A DNA stretch of 64,000 bases from the NCBI GenBank assembly GCA_003169695.1, contig PNAS01000081.1, positions 1 through 64,000 on the forward strand, in the 5' to 3' direction. The notes beneath the pieces are model-generated. The model had not been told where the DNA came from and made no database searches. It saw only the letters and a program-made list of their open reading frames with translations. The stretch is from Spartobacteria bacterium (GTDB taxonomy: Bacteria; Verrucomicrobiota; Verrucomicrobiia; Chthoniobacterales; UBA10450). Both the position numbers and the translations under genes were made by a program. Shown here piece by piece: positions 7,519 through 15,352 of this stretch. Positions within the stretch are counted from its first letter, which is position 1, and every line of letters starts with the position of its first letter.

Positions 7519-7673
7519 GTCATCCCGAGGCAGCGAAGACGCCGAGGGACCTCCCGCAGGCTCAAGCGCTACCGCGTTACTGACGACGTGCCCTTCTGGT
7601 CACGCGCAATGTTTCTCCCACAACTGGACTGCGGGTGTGAGGTCCCTCAGCGTCTAATGCGCCTCGGGATGAC
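7519..7673. repeat. Long imperfect inverted repeat between rpmB and the next gene
   Basis: Left arm GTCATCCCGAGGC (7519-7531) and right arm GCCTCGGGATGAC (7661-7673) are exact complements. Inner segments, GACGCCGAGGGACCTC at 7539 and its near-complement at 7640-7654, also pair. The two genes here converge (rpmB plus, 7697-9244 minus), so the structure could terminate both. It resembles the REP/MITE-type elements scattered in many environmental genomes. Confidence 0.75.
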
Positions 7674-7696
7674 AGCGTGTCGAGCTCAACGGCCCG

Positions 7697-9244
7697 TCAG
7701 ACGCTGGACGAGTCCGCGCCGGTCGCGACTGCTTCGGGCGATTCTTCTGGAGCGGGCGTTTCCGTTTGCCCCAGCTCCGTCGCGACTTCAGTTTTGCTTT
7801 CTTCGATCGGCTGGGCCTCCGAAGTTGGTTCGGTGGGCTTGACCTCGATCGCAACAGCCGGCTTTTCTTCAGCCGCAGGCGCGACCGGCGGTTTTGTTCG
7901 CGGCAAATCGAGCGAACCATCGTTGAACTCGATGACGTAACCCTCGCTCACCAGCCAGTGCAGGTCGGACGCCAGCGTTAGTTTTGCGCGTTCAAGATCG
8001 GCAGGCTCGGCCCCAGCGGGCGCCAACTGGTCGGCCAATTGTTTGCGGCCGATACCCGGTGTTGACGCCACTTTCTCAAGAATCGCGTTGATGGAAGCGG
8101 AGACACCCGCGCTTTCGTGACTGAAAGCCCGCGCTCGAATGGGCGAGACGAAAAGCATACCGCGGCGATGCCGGAAAATATTCAGACCGCCCTGGCGCAA
8201 TCCCGCCGATAATTCCTGCATCATCTTCGAGGGCGAGCGCGTTTCGCTCGACCACGCGTCCTCGATCGCGCGTCCCAGCGCGCGATCCGGGAGCCGCCTG
8301 CTCATGACCCCGCCGATCGCCAATTCGCTGGCGCTGCGCAATAAGCCGGGAAGATGATTTTGGCGAAAATGACGCTCTACCTCGGCCGCGTTGGTGAATG
8401 TGAGCGGAGGCTCGCCGGTTTTGGCCGTGTAAGTCGTGACGTTGCGCGCCTGTTCTTTCCATTCTTCCACGACCGCCGGATCGCTCGCGATCTCGATTTG
8501 CTTCTGATAATCGACGAAGCTCATGCGCCGGCTGAAGCGTGTTTCGTAGAGGTTGCGCAACTGTGGCTGATAGTTGTGATGATTGGTCGGGCCGAGCAAG
8601 GTGCCGCTGAGCCGGCAGCGCGCGACGTTCGTGAAATTACCCTTGAGCGGTTCGCTCTGGGTGACTTCGACTGTGTAAAAATCATCGCGCGCGCTTGTGA
8701 AGGCGCCGGCTTCCAGAATTATGCGATCGGACGCGACCGCGCCGTTTTCGCCCAGTTGAAAGAGCGGGCGATCCTCGGGCGTAGTCAGTTGAACATCGTA
8801 ACGCTCCGGCTTTTCGAGAAAAAGGCGGGCCAGCGCGAAAACAGAATAGGCGACCGAGCCGGACTTGATCTGCGCGATAACGCTGTTGAAGGCTGGTAGA
8901 TAGGGAATGAAGCGCACCGTGACAGCAATCGGCTGGACCGTCGGGCGCTCGCGGCGGTCGTCACGTCCACGGTGGTTTTCATCCGGACGCGCCGTACCAG
9001 GCCGGTCCGGCCTCGGGCGGCGAGGTCGTTGCTCGCGCGATTGCGGGCCGCGTGTTTCGCGCGATTGCGGGGCGCGCCGATCGCGATCGCGGCTCCGTTG
9101 GGGTGGACGCCGACCGCCGCGCTCATCGGAACCAGAATCCTCGCCCTCAAAATTGGCGTAATCATTCGGACGCGCCGGCTCGTTCACCCACGCGGGTAAC
9201 ATTTTCAGGTCGAGCAAGTCCTCAGTTGGAGTCGGGGACGACAT
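7697..9244 (-). CDS. Conserved hypothetical protein with Arg-rich N-terminal and Glu/Pro-rich C-terminal tails
   Basis: A 515-residue protein starting at the ATG of MSSPTPTEDL, preceded by GAGAAGGG. Residues 20-100 are a low-complexity RDRDRR/RPRRPRP stretch, likely nucleic-acid binding or disordered. A folded core (about 105-400) begins VRFIPYLPAFNSV and includes SRRLPDRALGRAIEDAW. A possible winged-helix-like segment lies near 400-455 (INAILEKVASTPGIGRKQLADQL), then a Pro/Glu/Ala-rich tail. I do not recognise the family. It is divergent from acpP. Confidence 0.75.
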   Translation of the reverse strand: MSSPTPTEDLLDLKMLPAWVNEPARPNDYANFEGEDSGSDERGGRRPPQRSRDRDRRAPQSRETRGPQSREQRPRRPRPDRPGTARPDENHRGRDDRRERPTVQPIAVTVRFIPYLPAFNSVIAQIKSGSVAYSVFALARLFLEKPERYDVQLTTPEDRPLFQLGENGAVASDRIILEAGAFTSARDDFYTVEVTQSEPLKGNFTNVARCRLSGTLLGPTNHHNYQPQLRNLYETRFSRRMSFVDYQKQIEIASDPAVVEEWKEQARNVTTYTAKTGEPPLTFTNAAEVERHFRQNHLPGLLRSASELAIGGVMSRRLPDRALGRAIEDAWSSETRSPSKMMQELSAGLRQGGLNIFRHRRGMLFVSPIRARAFSHESAGVSASINAILEKVASTPGIGRKQLADQLAPAGAEPADLERAKLTLASDLHWLVSEGYVIEFNDGSLDLPRTKPPVAPAAEEKPAVAIEVKPTEPTSEAQPIEESKTEVATELGQTETPAPEESPEAVATGADSSSV

Positions 9245-9411
9245 CCCTTCTCTCTTACGCCAAGCAAGCGCGAAGTAAACTGCGGCAAGGGCTTGCGCGG
9301 AGCGGTTCAACCTGAAATTGATTGACAAGATCGCTAATTCATTTACTTGCCATCCTTGCCGGGCTTGCTTTAAGACCTGCCCCCTGAACCAACGCGAACG
9401 GAGAAACTTTT

Positions 9412-9660
9412 ATGACGGACAAACCAATTGAAGAGAAGGTGAAGGACATCATCGTCGAGCAGCTCGGCGTCAATCCGGAACAGGTCACGCCCACGGCGTC
9501 GTTCATTGAGGATTTGGGCGCGGACTCGCTCGACATCGTCGAGCTGGTGATGGCATTTGAGGAGGAATTTTCTGTCGAGGTACCGGATGAGGACGCCGAG
9601 AAACTTCAGACCGTTGGCGACGTGGTGAAGTACATCGAAGAAAAGGCTTCGAAACAATAA
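9412..9660 (+). CDS. acpP: Acyl carrier protein
   Basis: An 82-residue acidic protein with the classic ACP fold. The phosphopantetheine attachment site is [10 protein letters not shown] (Ser near residue 39), followed by [20 protein letters not shown]. It carries the growing acyl chain in type II fatty acid synthesis. No other fab genes are adjacent. A clean intrinsic terminator follows at 9701. Confidence 0.95.
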   Translation: MTDKPIEEKVKDIIVEQLGVNPEQVTPTASFIEDLGADSLDIVELVMAFEEEFSVEVPDEDAEKLQTVGDVVKYIEEKASKQ

Positions 9661-9700
9661 ATGGCCCCGCGCCGCCGCCGGCGCGATGACTTTCGAAAGA

Positions 9701-9724
9701 ACACGGCTTCAGCCGTGTTTTTTT
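9701..9724 (+). terminator. Rho-independent terminator of acpP
   Basis: ACACGGCT-TC-AGCCGTGT is followed directly by a run of T residues, 40 bp after the acpP stop codon. An 8-bp stem and short loop with a T tract is a textbook intrinsic terminator. Confidence 0.9.
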
Positions 9725-9729
9725 GTGTT

Positions 9730-9785
9730 GTAGCGTAAGGTTCCAGCTTGCGTTTTCCTGTTCGCAAGCCGGAAGCTTGCGCTAC
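9730..9785. repeat. Intergenic palindrome, GTAGCG-type
   Basis: Arms of 23 bp (GTAGCGTAAGGTTCCAGCTTGCG and its near complement), matching at about 20 positions, around a short loop. It sits between the acpP terminator and the MscS start. A very similar element lies at 29121-29185, so this is a dispersed family built on the words CCAGCTTGC and GGAAGCT. Confidence 0.75.
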
Positions 9786-9794
9786 TTTGAACTG

Positions 9795-10889
9795 ATGGAC
9801 CTTGCCCTGCTCGAGAAGCCGCTCTTTTACGTGGCGGGGCATTACGTGTCGTTTCTGGGGCTGCTGGCATTCGCGACCCTTTTCGCCATCGGCCTCATCA
9901 CCGCGAAGACCCTGCAAAGCGACACGGTCCGGCGTTTCATCGCGCGCTTCAAACTGGATACAAATTTCATCGCGATCGTCACCACGATCTTGAGCGTTTC
10001 CGCGCTCGCTTTCTTCACCGTCACCGCAATCAACGCCGCCGGCGTTCCGCTCCTCTGGACTACGCCAGTGCCGGGAGTCACGCTCAGTCTGGTTCAGATC
10101 TTCCTGCTGATCGCGCTGCTTATCGCGGTCTTCTGGTTTTCTTCACGGACGAAGCGATTTCTTTTCAACCGCTTCCTCGTCAACAGCGGGCTGGATCGGT
10201 CGTTGCAGTACGCCATCGCGCAGATCGTGAGCAATCTCGTCCTGGTCGTCGGCATCTTCATCGTGCTCGAGAATACGGGCATTCATCTCGGTGCGCTCAC
10301 GGTTTTCGCCGGCGCGGTCGGCGTGGGTGTCGGATTTGGGCTGCAAAATATCGCGAGTAATTTCATCAGCGGCCTGGTCATTCTGGCGGAAAGACCGATC
10401 ACGATCGGCGATCGCGTTGAGGTCGCCGGCCTGGCGGGCCAGGTGGAATTGATTCGCGCGCGCAGCACGGTCATTCGCACGAACGACAACATCGCGATGA
10501 TCGTGCCGAACACGAAATTCATCGACTCGCCTGTAACGAACTGGACCTATGGCGATCCACGGGTGCGGTTTCGCATTCCGGTGGGTGTCGCATACGGGAG
10601 CGACGTAAAGAAAGTGCGCGAAGCGTTGATCGCGGCTGGCAAAAGCCATCCGCACGTCTTGCATGACCCAGCCCCAAGCGTCTTCCTGACGCATTTTGGC
10701 GAAAACGCCATCGGCTTCGAACTGGTCGTGTGGAGCAGTGAAATGAGTCATCGGCCCAGCCGTTTCAAAAGCGATCTGAACTTCGCGATCGAGGAAAAAT
10801 TCCGAGAAGCCGGCATCCAAATTCCGTTCCCGCAGCGCGATCTTCACATCCGCAGCGGAGTCCTCAAGGCGGAGAGCGCGAACAAATAG
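9795..10889 (+). CDS. MscS-family mechanosensitive channel
   Basis: A 364-residue protein from the ATG of MDLALLEK; upstream in-frame codons lie inside a palindrome and are rejected. Four to five transmembrane helices occupy residues 15-170. The MscS core follows: VGVGFGLQNIASNFISGLVIL (pore-lining TM3 and its exit), then RPITIGDRVEVAGLAGQVELI with the beta domain, and NTKFIDSPVTNW. It releases solutes under hypo-osmotic stress or acts as a small-conductance channel in the inner membrane. Confidence 0.9.
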   Translation: MDLALLEKPLFYVAGHYVSFLGLLAFATLFAIGLITAKTLQSDTVRRFIARFKLDTNFIAIVTTILSVSALAFFTVTAINAAGVPLLWTTPVPGVTLSLVQIFLLIALLIAVFWFSSRTKRFLFNRFLVNSGLDRSLQYAIAQIVSNLVLVVGIFIVLENTGIHLGALTVFAGAVGVGVGFGLQNIASNFISGLVILAERPITIGDRVEVAGLAGQVELIRARSTVIRTNDNIAMIVPNTKFIDSPVTNWTYGDPRVRFRIPVGVAYGSDVKKVREALIAAGKSHPHVLHDPAPSVFLTHFGENAIGFELVVWSSEMSHRPSRFKSDLNFAIEEKFREAGIQIPFPQRDLHIRSGVLKAESANK

Positions 10890-10963
10890 CTGCAGTCACT
10901 TCCAGAGTTGAACGTTGGACGTAGGACATTCAGCGTTAAACGTTTCTTTTGCCTTTGCTCCAA

Positions 10964-12139
10964 ATGACCACCGGCCCGACCATTCCGTTCCCACTCGGCG
11001 TCGCACGCGTTCTCTCACGCGCTGAGCTCGACCATTGCGATGCCTGGAAAGGAGCTTTCGTGGGGAAATGCAAGGACCACCGCTTTTACGAGATCGTGGA
11101 GGAAACGCTCGATGCGAAATTCGAGCACAGCTATCTCCTGCTGGAAGATAAAGCGGGCAAGGTTCGTGCGATCCAGCCGCTCTTTTTCGTCGAGCAAAAT
11201 TTGGTCGACGGAATTCCGGCCCTGCGCGCTCCAGTAGAGGCCATCCGCCGGCGTTTCCCGCGTTTCCTCACCATGCGTGTGCTCATGGTCGGCAACGCCG
11301 CCGGCGAAGGCCATTTGTCTACGTGCGCGCCGGAAGATGAGGATTGGGTGGCGAACGCGCTCGACGCCACTCTCAAAACCTACGCGCAGCTATCCAAAGC
11401 CTCCCTAGTGGTTTTCAAAGATTTCCCAGCGAGATACCGGCACGCGCTCCGCAATTTCTCCGCGAATGGCTATACGCGCGTGCCCAGTATGCCGATGACG
11501 GAGCTGCAACTCCGTTACACCGATTTCGACCACTACCTGAGCACGCTTGGCGCTTCCACGCGCAAGGATCTGCGGCGGAAATTCCGCAAAACGGCAGCCG
11601 CACCGCCAATCAGCGTGGAAGTAGTAACGGATCTCACGCCGTCCGTCGACGAGGTTTATCCGCTTTACCTGCAAGTGCATGAGCGTTCGCCTCTGAAGTT
11701 CGAGCGCTTGACGAAAGAGTATCTATGCAGCCTGGGTCAGCGAATGCCGGAACGGACGCGGTTTTTTATCTGGCGACAGAACGGAAAGGCCATTGCCTTC
11801 AGCGTGGCACTGGTGCACGACGGCACCATCTATGACGATTACCTTGGCCTCGACTACCGTGTCGCGCTCGATCTCCATCTTTATTTCTACACGCTCCGCG
11901 ACATTATCAGTTGGTCGATCGCGCAGGGCCTCGAGCGGTATCGAAGCAGCCCTCTCAATTACCATCCGAAGCTGCATCTTGGCTGCGATTTGTTTCCGCT
12001 CGATCTTTACGTGATGCACACCGCAGCCTGGCTCAACCCGATCTTCCGGCAAGCGTTGAAATTTCTGGAACCGACCCGGCACGATCCGGTGCTGCGGCGT
12101 TTTCCAAACGCGCACGACCTGTATGCCGATGCAAAATAG
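10964..12139 (+). CDS. GNAT/FemAB-like acyltransferase
   Basis: A 391-residue protein from an ATG; a TTG 15 bp upstream lies in repeat-like sequence. The second half resembles the Acetyltransf_6/FemAB-type GNAT fold: STRKDLRRKFRK (near residue 195), YPLYLQVHERSPLKFERL, RFFIWRQNGKAIAFSVAL, and IYDDYLGLDYRVALDLHLYF. Such proteins acylate or add amino acids to amines. It overlaps the downstream SMR pair by 17 bp, suggesting one operon and perhaps a product exported or flipped by those small transporters. Confidence 0.75.
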   Translation: MTTGPTIPFPLGVARVLSRAELDHCDAWKGAFVGKCKDHRFYEIVEETLDAKFEHSYLLLEDKAGKVRAIQPLFFVEQNLVDGIPALRAPVEAIRRRFPRFLTMRVLMVGNAAGEGHLSTCAPEDEDWVANALDATLKTYAQLSKASLVVFKDFPARYRHALRNFSANGYTRVPSMPMTELQLRYTDFDHYLSTLGASTRKDLRRKFRKTAAAPPISVEVVTDLTPSVDEVYPLYLQVHERSPLKFERLTKEYLCSLGQRMPERTRFFIWRQNGKAIAFSVALVHDGTIYDDYLGLDYRVALDLHLYFYTLRDIISWSIAQGLERYRSSPLNYHPKLHLGCDLFPLDLYVMHTAAWLNPIFRQALKFLEPTRHDPVLRRFPNAHDLYADAK

Positions 12140-12533
12140 ACCATCTGGCTTCGCCAACCCCTGGTTTCAGCTGGCTCTGAGCGTTGCGTTTGTCACCGTC
12201 TCGGAGCTGTTGCTGAAACGGGGCGCGTCAGACACCGCAAATCTCGCGACCAACTGGTCATGGACTGGAATCAACAGCCTGGCGTCGCCCCTCGTGTGGT
12301 GGGGAATACTTTGTGTCATCGCCAGCTTCCTGAGCTGGCTTTACGTTCTTAAATACATTCCGCTGACGATCGCGTTTCCGCTCTCGAGAGTGGTCGATGT
12401 CCTGGTGCCGCTGAGCTGCTGGATTTTCCTGGGCGAAACAATTTCGGCTCGGCGCTGGTGCGGCATTGCGCTTGTTGTCATAGGTCTTGCCGTGGTGGCG
12501 AAACCCGTCGCGCGCCTGGAGGAGCGATTATGA
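12123..12533 (+). CDS. EamA/SMR-type small membrane transporter, subunit 1
   Basis: A 136-residue protein with four transmembrane helices, about residues 12-30, 50-70, 78-98 and 106-126. It has the SMR/EamA half signature: LSWLYVLKYIPLTIAFPLSRVVDVLVPL (split as WLYVLKYIPLTIAFPLS, then VLVPL) and a final GIALVVIGLAVVAK. It overlaps the acyltransferase upstream by 17 bp and the partner gene downstream by ATGA. Two adjacent unequal SMR proteins normally form a heterodimer, as in EbrAB or ArnEF; the substrate could be a lipid-linked compound. Confidence 0.82.
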   Translation: MPMQNRPSGFANPWFQLALSVAFVTVSELLLKRGASDTANLATNWSWTGINSLASPLVWWGILCVIASFLSWLYVLKYIPLTIAFPLSRVVDVLVPLSCWIFLGETISARRWCGIALVVIGLAVVAKPVARLEERL

Positions 12534-12874
12534 CCTTCCTGCCGTTCGTCTTCATTCTTACGTCGCTCATCACTTTCGTGGCGGGTCAGCTTTTCTTGAA
12601 GAGAGCGATGGAGTCCACCACAGCGGGTGGCAATGGTCACCCGCGGTTTGGCTCGCTCCTTGGAGCCGGCATCTTCTTGATGACGATTTCGTTTTTCCTC
12701 ACGCTGGGATTGCTGCAGCGCTTCGATCTCAGCTACCTCTATCCGTTCCAAGGTCTCAGCGTCATTATTATTGCTTTCGCCGCGGCCATTGTCCTCCGGG
12801 AAAAACTCACGCTCCAGCTGACGATCGGCGCGGCGTTGATCAGTGCCGGGATCGTCCTCGTCTCAATCAGCTAG
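12530..12874 (+). CDS. EamA/SMR-type small membrane transporter, subunit 2
   Basis: A 114-residue partner of the preceding gene, beginning at an ATG that overlaps its stop by four bases. Four helices; the conserved half-transporter core is LLQRFDLSYLYPFQGLSVIIIAFAA, seen as FDLSYLYPFQGLS near residue 65, followed by REKLTLQLTIGAALISAGIVLV. The fold matches ArnE/ArnF-type undecaprenyl-phosphate-sugar flippases as well as drug exporters. Translation coupling supports a heterodimer. Confidence 0.82.
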   Translation: MTFLPFVFILTSLITFVAGQLFLKRAMESTTAGGNGHPRFGSLLGAGIFLMTISFFLTLGLLQRFDLSYLYPFQGLSVIIIAFAAAIVLREKLTLQLTIGAALISAGIVLVSIS

Positions 12875-12905
12875 GTGGATCGTGGCCGCAGACGCGCAAG
12901 TCCTC

Positions 12906-12926
12906 ATCGCGCGCGGAGCGCGCGAT
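12906..12926. repeat. ATCGCGCG palindrome between convergent genes
   Basis: ATCGCGCG-CGGAG-CGCGCGAT, followed by CCATCTA that pairs with TAGGTGG at 12872. The same unit occurs at 24846-24867, again between convergent genes, so it may serve as a bidirectional terminator. Confidence 0.65.
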
Positions 12927-12930
12927 CCAT

Positions 12931-13764
12931 CTAACCAGCTAGAATCGGCCAGAGCGCTTCGAACGCGCCGAGATTGATCTTCGTGGCCGTTTCTAAATCT
13001 TGCGCCGGCAATTTCGGGTGATCCATTTCCGCAGCGAAACGCTGTTTGAGTCGCGCATACACCGGCGGTGAAAACGCACCGCAGATATCGCCGCCCACGA
13101 TCCGCGCGCTCGCGCGCAGTTGCGTCAGCGCCCACGCAACATCTTCCACCGTGAACCGGCCGTTCTCCCAGTTCGTGACGGCCTCCTCGGCGCGCAAGCA
13201 ATCGAGATCGATCGTGACGTAAAGATTCGATCCCTGCAACGCGCGGACGAACTCCGCGAAACGTTCGCGCCAATTCCCGCGAAGAATCACCCTACGGCGA
13301 CTCCGAACCGACGGCGGGCGGCCGTCGGCCCAAGGATGGACTTCGAGCCTTCCCTCGCGTTCAGCGCGACGGTTGCCGAAGAGTTGACCGGGCCACCAGC
13401 ACTCGAAGTTTCCACAACCCCACACGCTAATTTTTTTTACGTGCGGAAGTTCAAGCGCCCGGTTCACCCAGCCGCCACACCCCCAGCGCGGCGGCCGCAC
13501 ATCCCAGTCCGGGTGATTATCGAACGAAACAAGCACAAACGGTTCGGCAACCTGACGCAACCAGAGCGCGGTGAGATGATGGAAGTCGCCTGAACCGTAG
13601 AGAACGAAAGGCTCCTTCTGCGCTTCGCGATAGAATTCTTCGATCAACCGCGCGGGCGCGGAGAAGCGGAGCTGCGGTCCCCAGGAGTTAACATCCAGCG
13701 TCCCAAACGGGAACGCGCCCGCGGGCCAGGCATTATCCAGGTTGAGATGAATCGCCTTGCCCAA
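12931..13764 (-). CDS. Arginase/ureohydrolase-fold protein
   Basis: A 277-residue protein with degenerate ureohydrolase motifs: YGSGDFHHLTAL (the GxGDxH region) near residue 57, VSFDNHPDWDVRP (the DxHxD region) near residue 80, and VTIDLDCLRAEEA (the DxD region) near residue 182. These would supply a binuclear metal site, though spacing differs from true arginase or agmatinase. The enzyme substrate is not evident. The first codon is TTG (LGKAIHLNLDN); no ATG occurs nearby. It ends next to a palindrome shared with the SMR genes. Confidence 0.75.
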   Translation of the reverse strand: MGKAIHLNLDNAWPAGAFPFGTLDVNSWGPQLRFSAPARLIEEFYREAQKEPFVLYGSGDFHHLTALWLRQVAEPFVLVSFDNHPDWDVRPPRWGCGGWVNRALELPHVKKISVWGCGNFECWWPGQLFGNRRAEREGRLEVHPWADGRPPSVRSRRRVILRGNWRERFAEFVRALQGSNLYVTIDLDCLRAEEAVTNWENGRFTVEDVAWALTQLRASARIVGGDICGAFSPPVYARLKQRFAAEMDHPKLPAQDLETATKINLGAFEALWPILAG

Positions 13765-13853
13765 GACTCAAACGTTGCTGCGGAAAGGACGAAAGCAACG
13801 GCGCACTTCTTTCGATGCGCGCAGACCCGACTCCAAGCGCGAAGCTATGATGC

Positions 13854-14324
13854 ATGGCAAAGAAACGGGTCAACGGGGGGAAGAACGAATGCGACGAGCG
13901 AGATTCTTTCTGTCGCATTCGAGATGCATTCGGGATCGTTGCGCGAAGGACGTCAACGGTTCTCGGAAGCGCCTGGGCTTTCGTCTGCGCCATTCTCATC
14001 ATCGTCGTCTGGGCGATGACCGGTCCGACATTTCATTACTCGGACACGTGGCAGCTCATCATCAATACCGGGACCACTATCGTCACCTTCCTGATGGTCT
14101 TCCTGCTTCAGAATACTCAGAATCGCGACGCGAAGGCCGTTCACCTCAAGCTCGATGAATTGATCCGCGCCCTCGGGCCCGCGCGAAACAAACTGGTCGA
14201 CTTGGAAAAACTTTCCGATGACGACCTGAAGAAGCTCGAGCAGGAATTCGAGAAGCTCCGAAAACAAGCGGAAGGCGCAAAAGAAGAGGTCGAGGAACTC
14301 AAGAGTGCCGCTGCTTCGCGGTGA
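13854..14324 (+). CDS. Low-affinity iron permease family protein
   Basis: A 156-residue protein. Two transmembrane helices, VLGSAWAFVCAILIIVVWAM (near residue 37) and LIINTGTTIVTFLMVFLLQNTQNRD (near residue 68), carry the family signature: the NTGTTIVTFLMVFLLQ core and the following HLKLDEL. A C-terminal coiled coil of about 50 residues (LDEL..., EKLRKQAEGAKEEVEEL) follows. The bacterial family was named after yeast Fet4; metal transport is not well shown for bacterial members. It overlaps the nth gene tail to tail. Confidence 0.82.
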   Translation: MAKKRVNGGKNECDERDSFCRIRDAFGIVARRTSTVLGSAWAFVCAILIIVVWAMTGPTFHYSDTWQLIINTGTTIVTFLMVFLLQNTQNRDAKAVHLKLDELIRALGPARNKLVDLEKLSDDDLKKLEQEFEKLRKQAEGAKEEVEELKSAAASR

Positions 14325-15000
14325 CTATCTCCGTTGTTTCCGCCGGACGCGCTTCTCCGCTGCGAAGAAAAATTTTCCCGCTCGGGCAGAGTCGAAAGAT
14401 TTCGCAGCGATGGCAATCGGGGCGCCGCGCGAAACAGCGCCGCCGGCCGTGCCAGATCAGCCAGTGACTCCAGTTCGTCCAGGACTTGCGCGGCACCAGT
14501 TTCATCAGGTCTTGTTCGATTTTTTCCGGATCGGTTTGGCGGGTGAGCCGCAGACGATGGGAAAGCCGCGCTACATGGGTGTCGACAACAATGCCCTCAT
14601 CCTTTCCGAATGCGTTGCCGAGAACAACGTTCGCCGTTTTCCGACCGACGCCCGGCAGCCCGTGTAATTCTTCCATCGTCTCGGGAACACGGCCCGCGTG
14701 TTCGGCCAGGATGGCGGCAGCCGCAGCGCGGATACTTTTGGTCTTATTCCTAAAGAAGCCGGTTGAACGAATCAGTCCCTCGAGAGCTGCTGGTGACGCG
14801 TTCGCATAGTCCCGGGCGGTGCGATATTTCGCAAAGAGCGCAGGGGTCACAAGGTTGACTCGCTTGTCCGTGCATTGGGCCGACAAAATTGTCGCGACCA
14901 AAAGTTCCAGCGGAGTGCGGAAATCGAGCTCGCAATGCGCGTCGGGATAAACTTCCGGCAGCACTTTCACCAGCTGGTCGACACGTTCGCGGTTCGTCAT
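14299..15000 (-). CDS. nth: Endonuclease III
   Basis: A 233-residue base-excision repair glycosylase/AP lyase. The helix-hairpin-helix is LHGLPGVGRKTANVVLGNAF (near residue 113), the catalytic Asp is in VVDTHVARLSHRL, the Lys lies in the hairpin (GRKTA), and a 4Fe-4S cluster is bound by C-x6-C-x2-C-x5-C near the C-terminus. It removes oxidised pyrimidines. Its ATG overlaps the stop of the PGPGW membrane gene upstream, so the two are translationally coupled. The C-terminal 20 residues after the cluster overlap the convergent gene. Confidence 0.95.
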   Translation of the reverse strand: MTNRERVDQLVKVLPEVYPDAHCELDFRTPLELLVATILSAQCTDKRVNLVTPALFAKYRTARDYANASPAALEGLIRSTGFFRNKTKSIRAAAAAILAEHAGRVPETMEELHGLPGVGRKTANVVLGNAFGKDEGIVVDTHVARLSHRLRLTRQTDPEKIEQDLMKLVPRKSWTNWSHWLIWHGRRRCFARRPDCHRCEIFRLCPSGKIFLRSGEARPAETTEIVTAKQRHS

Positions 15001-15281
15001 CGCGACGCGTTCACCATCATGCGTGCTTTGCCGGATTCACGGCCGCGAGCCTTCGCGATCATAACCCGGGCGCGTCGAACCGCGCGCCGAGCCCACGCGA
15101 ATTCGGTCGCCAAAATGCCAAGCCCGATAGGAATCACAATGAAAGCGGGGCCCGGCAGAACGACCATCGCTACGCCAATCAAAAGGATGGTGACGCCGAT
15201 CACGGCCACAATGAGCTTGCGAAGCGGTCTGGTGAGATCATTCAACCCAACCGCGGTTTTGATCCGTGCGACCCATTTCAT
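14997..15281 (-). CDS. PGPGW-family small membrane protein
   Basis: A 94-residue protein, starting at the ATG preceded by GAGG. Two hydrophobic helices are joined by the signature VVLPGPAFIVIPIGLGILATEFAWARR (VVLPGPAFIVIPIGLGIL is the diagnostic part). This PGPGW family is found beside many unrelated genes and its function is unknown. The stop overlaps the nth start as ATGA. Confidence 0.8.
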   Translation of the reverse strand: MKWVARIKTAVGLNDLTRPLRKLIVAVIGVTILLIGVAMVVLPGPAFIVIPIGLGILATEFAWARRAVRRARVMIAKARGRESGKARMMVNASR

Positions 15282-15325
15282 AAGGTTACCTCGCCACGCT
15301 CGCGCCACGCGTCAACGACTTCCAA

Positions 15326-15347
15326 TGTAGCGACGAGCGCCGCTACA
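15326..15347. repeat. Short palindrome downstream of hflX
   Basis: TGTAGCG-ACGAGCGC-CGCTACA, 5 bp beyond the hflX stop on the minus strand. It resembles the GTAGCG/GTAGGG palindrome families elsewhere in the window and could act as a 3' hairpin. Confidence 0.5.
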
Positions 15348-15352
15348 CCGCG

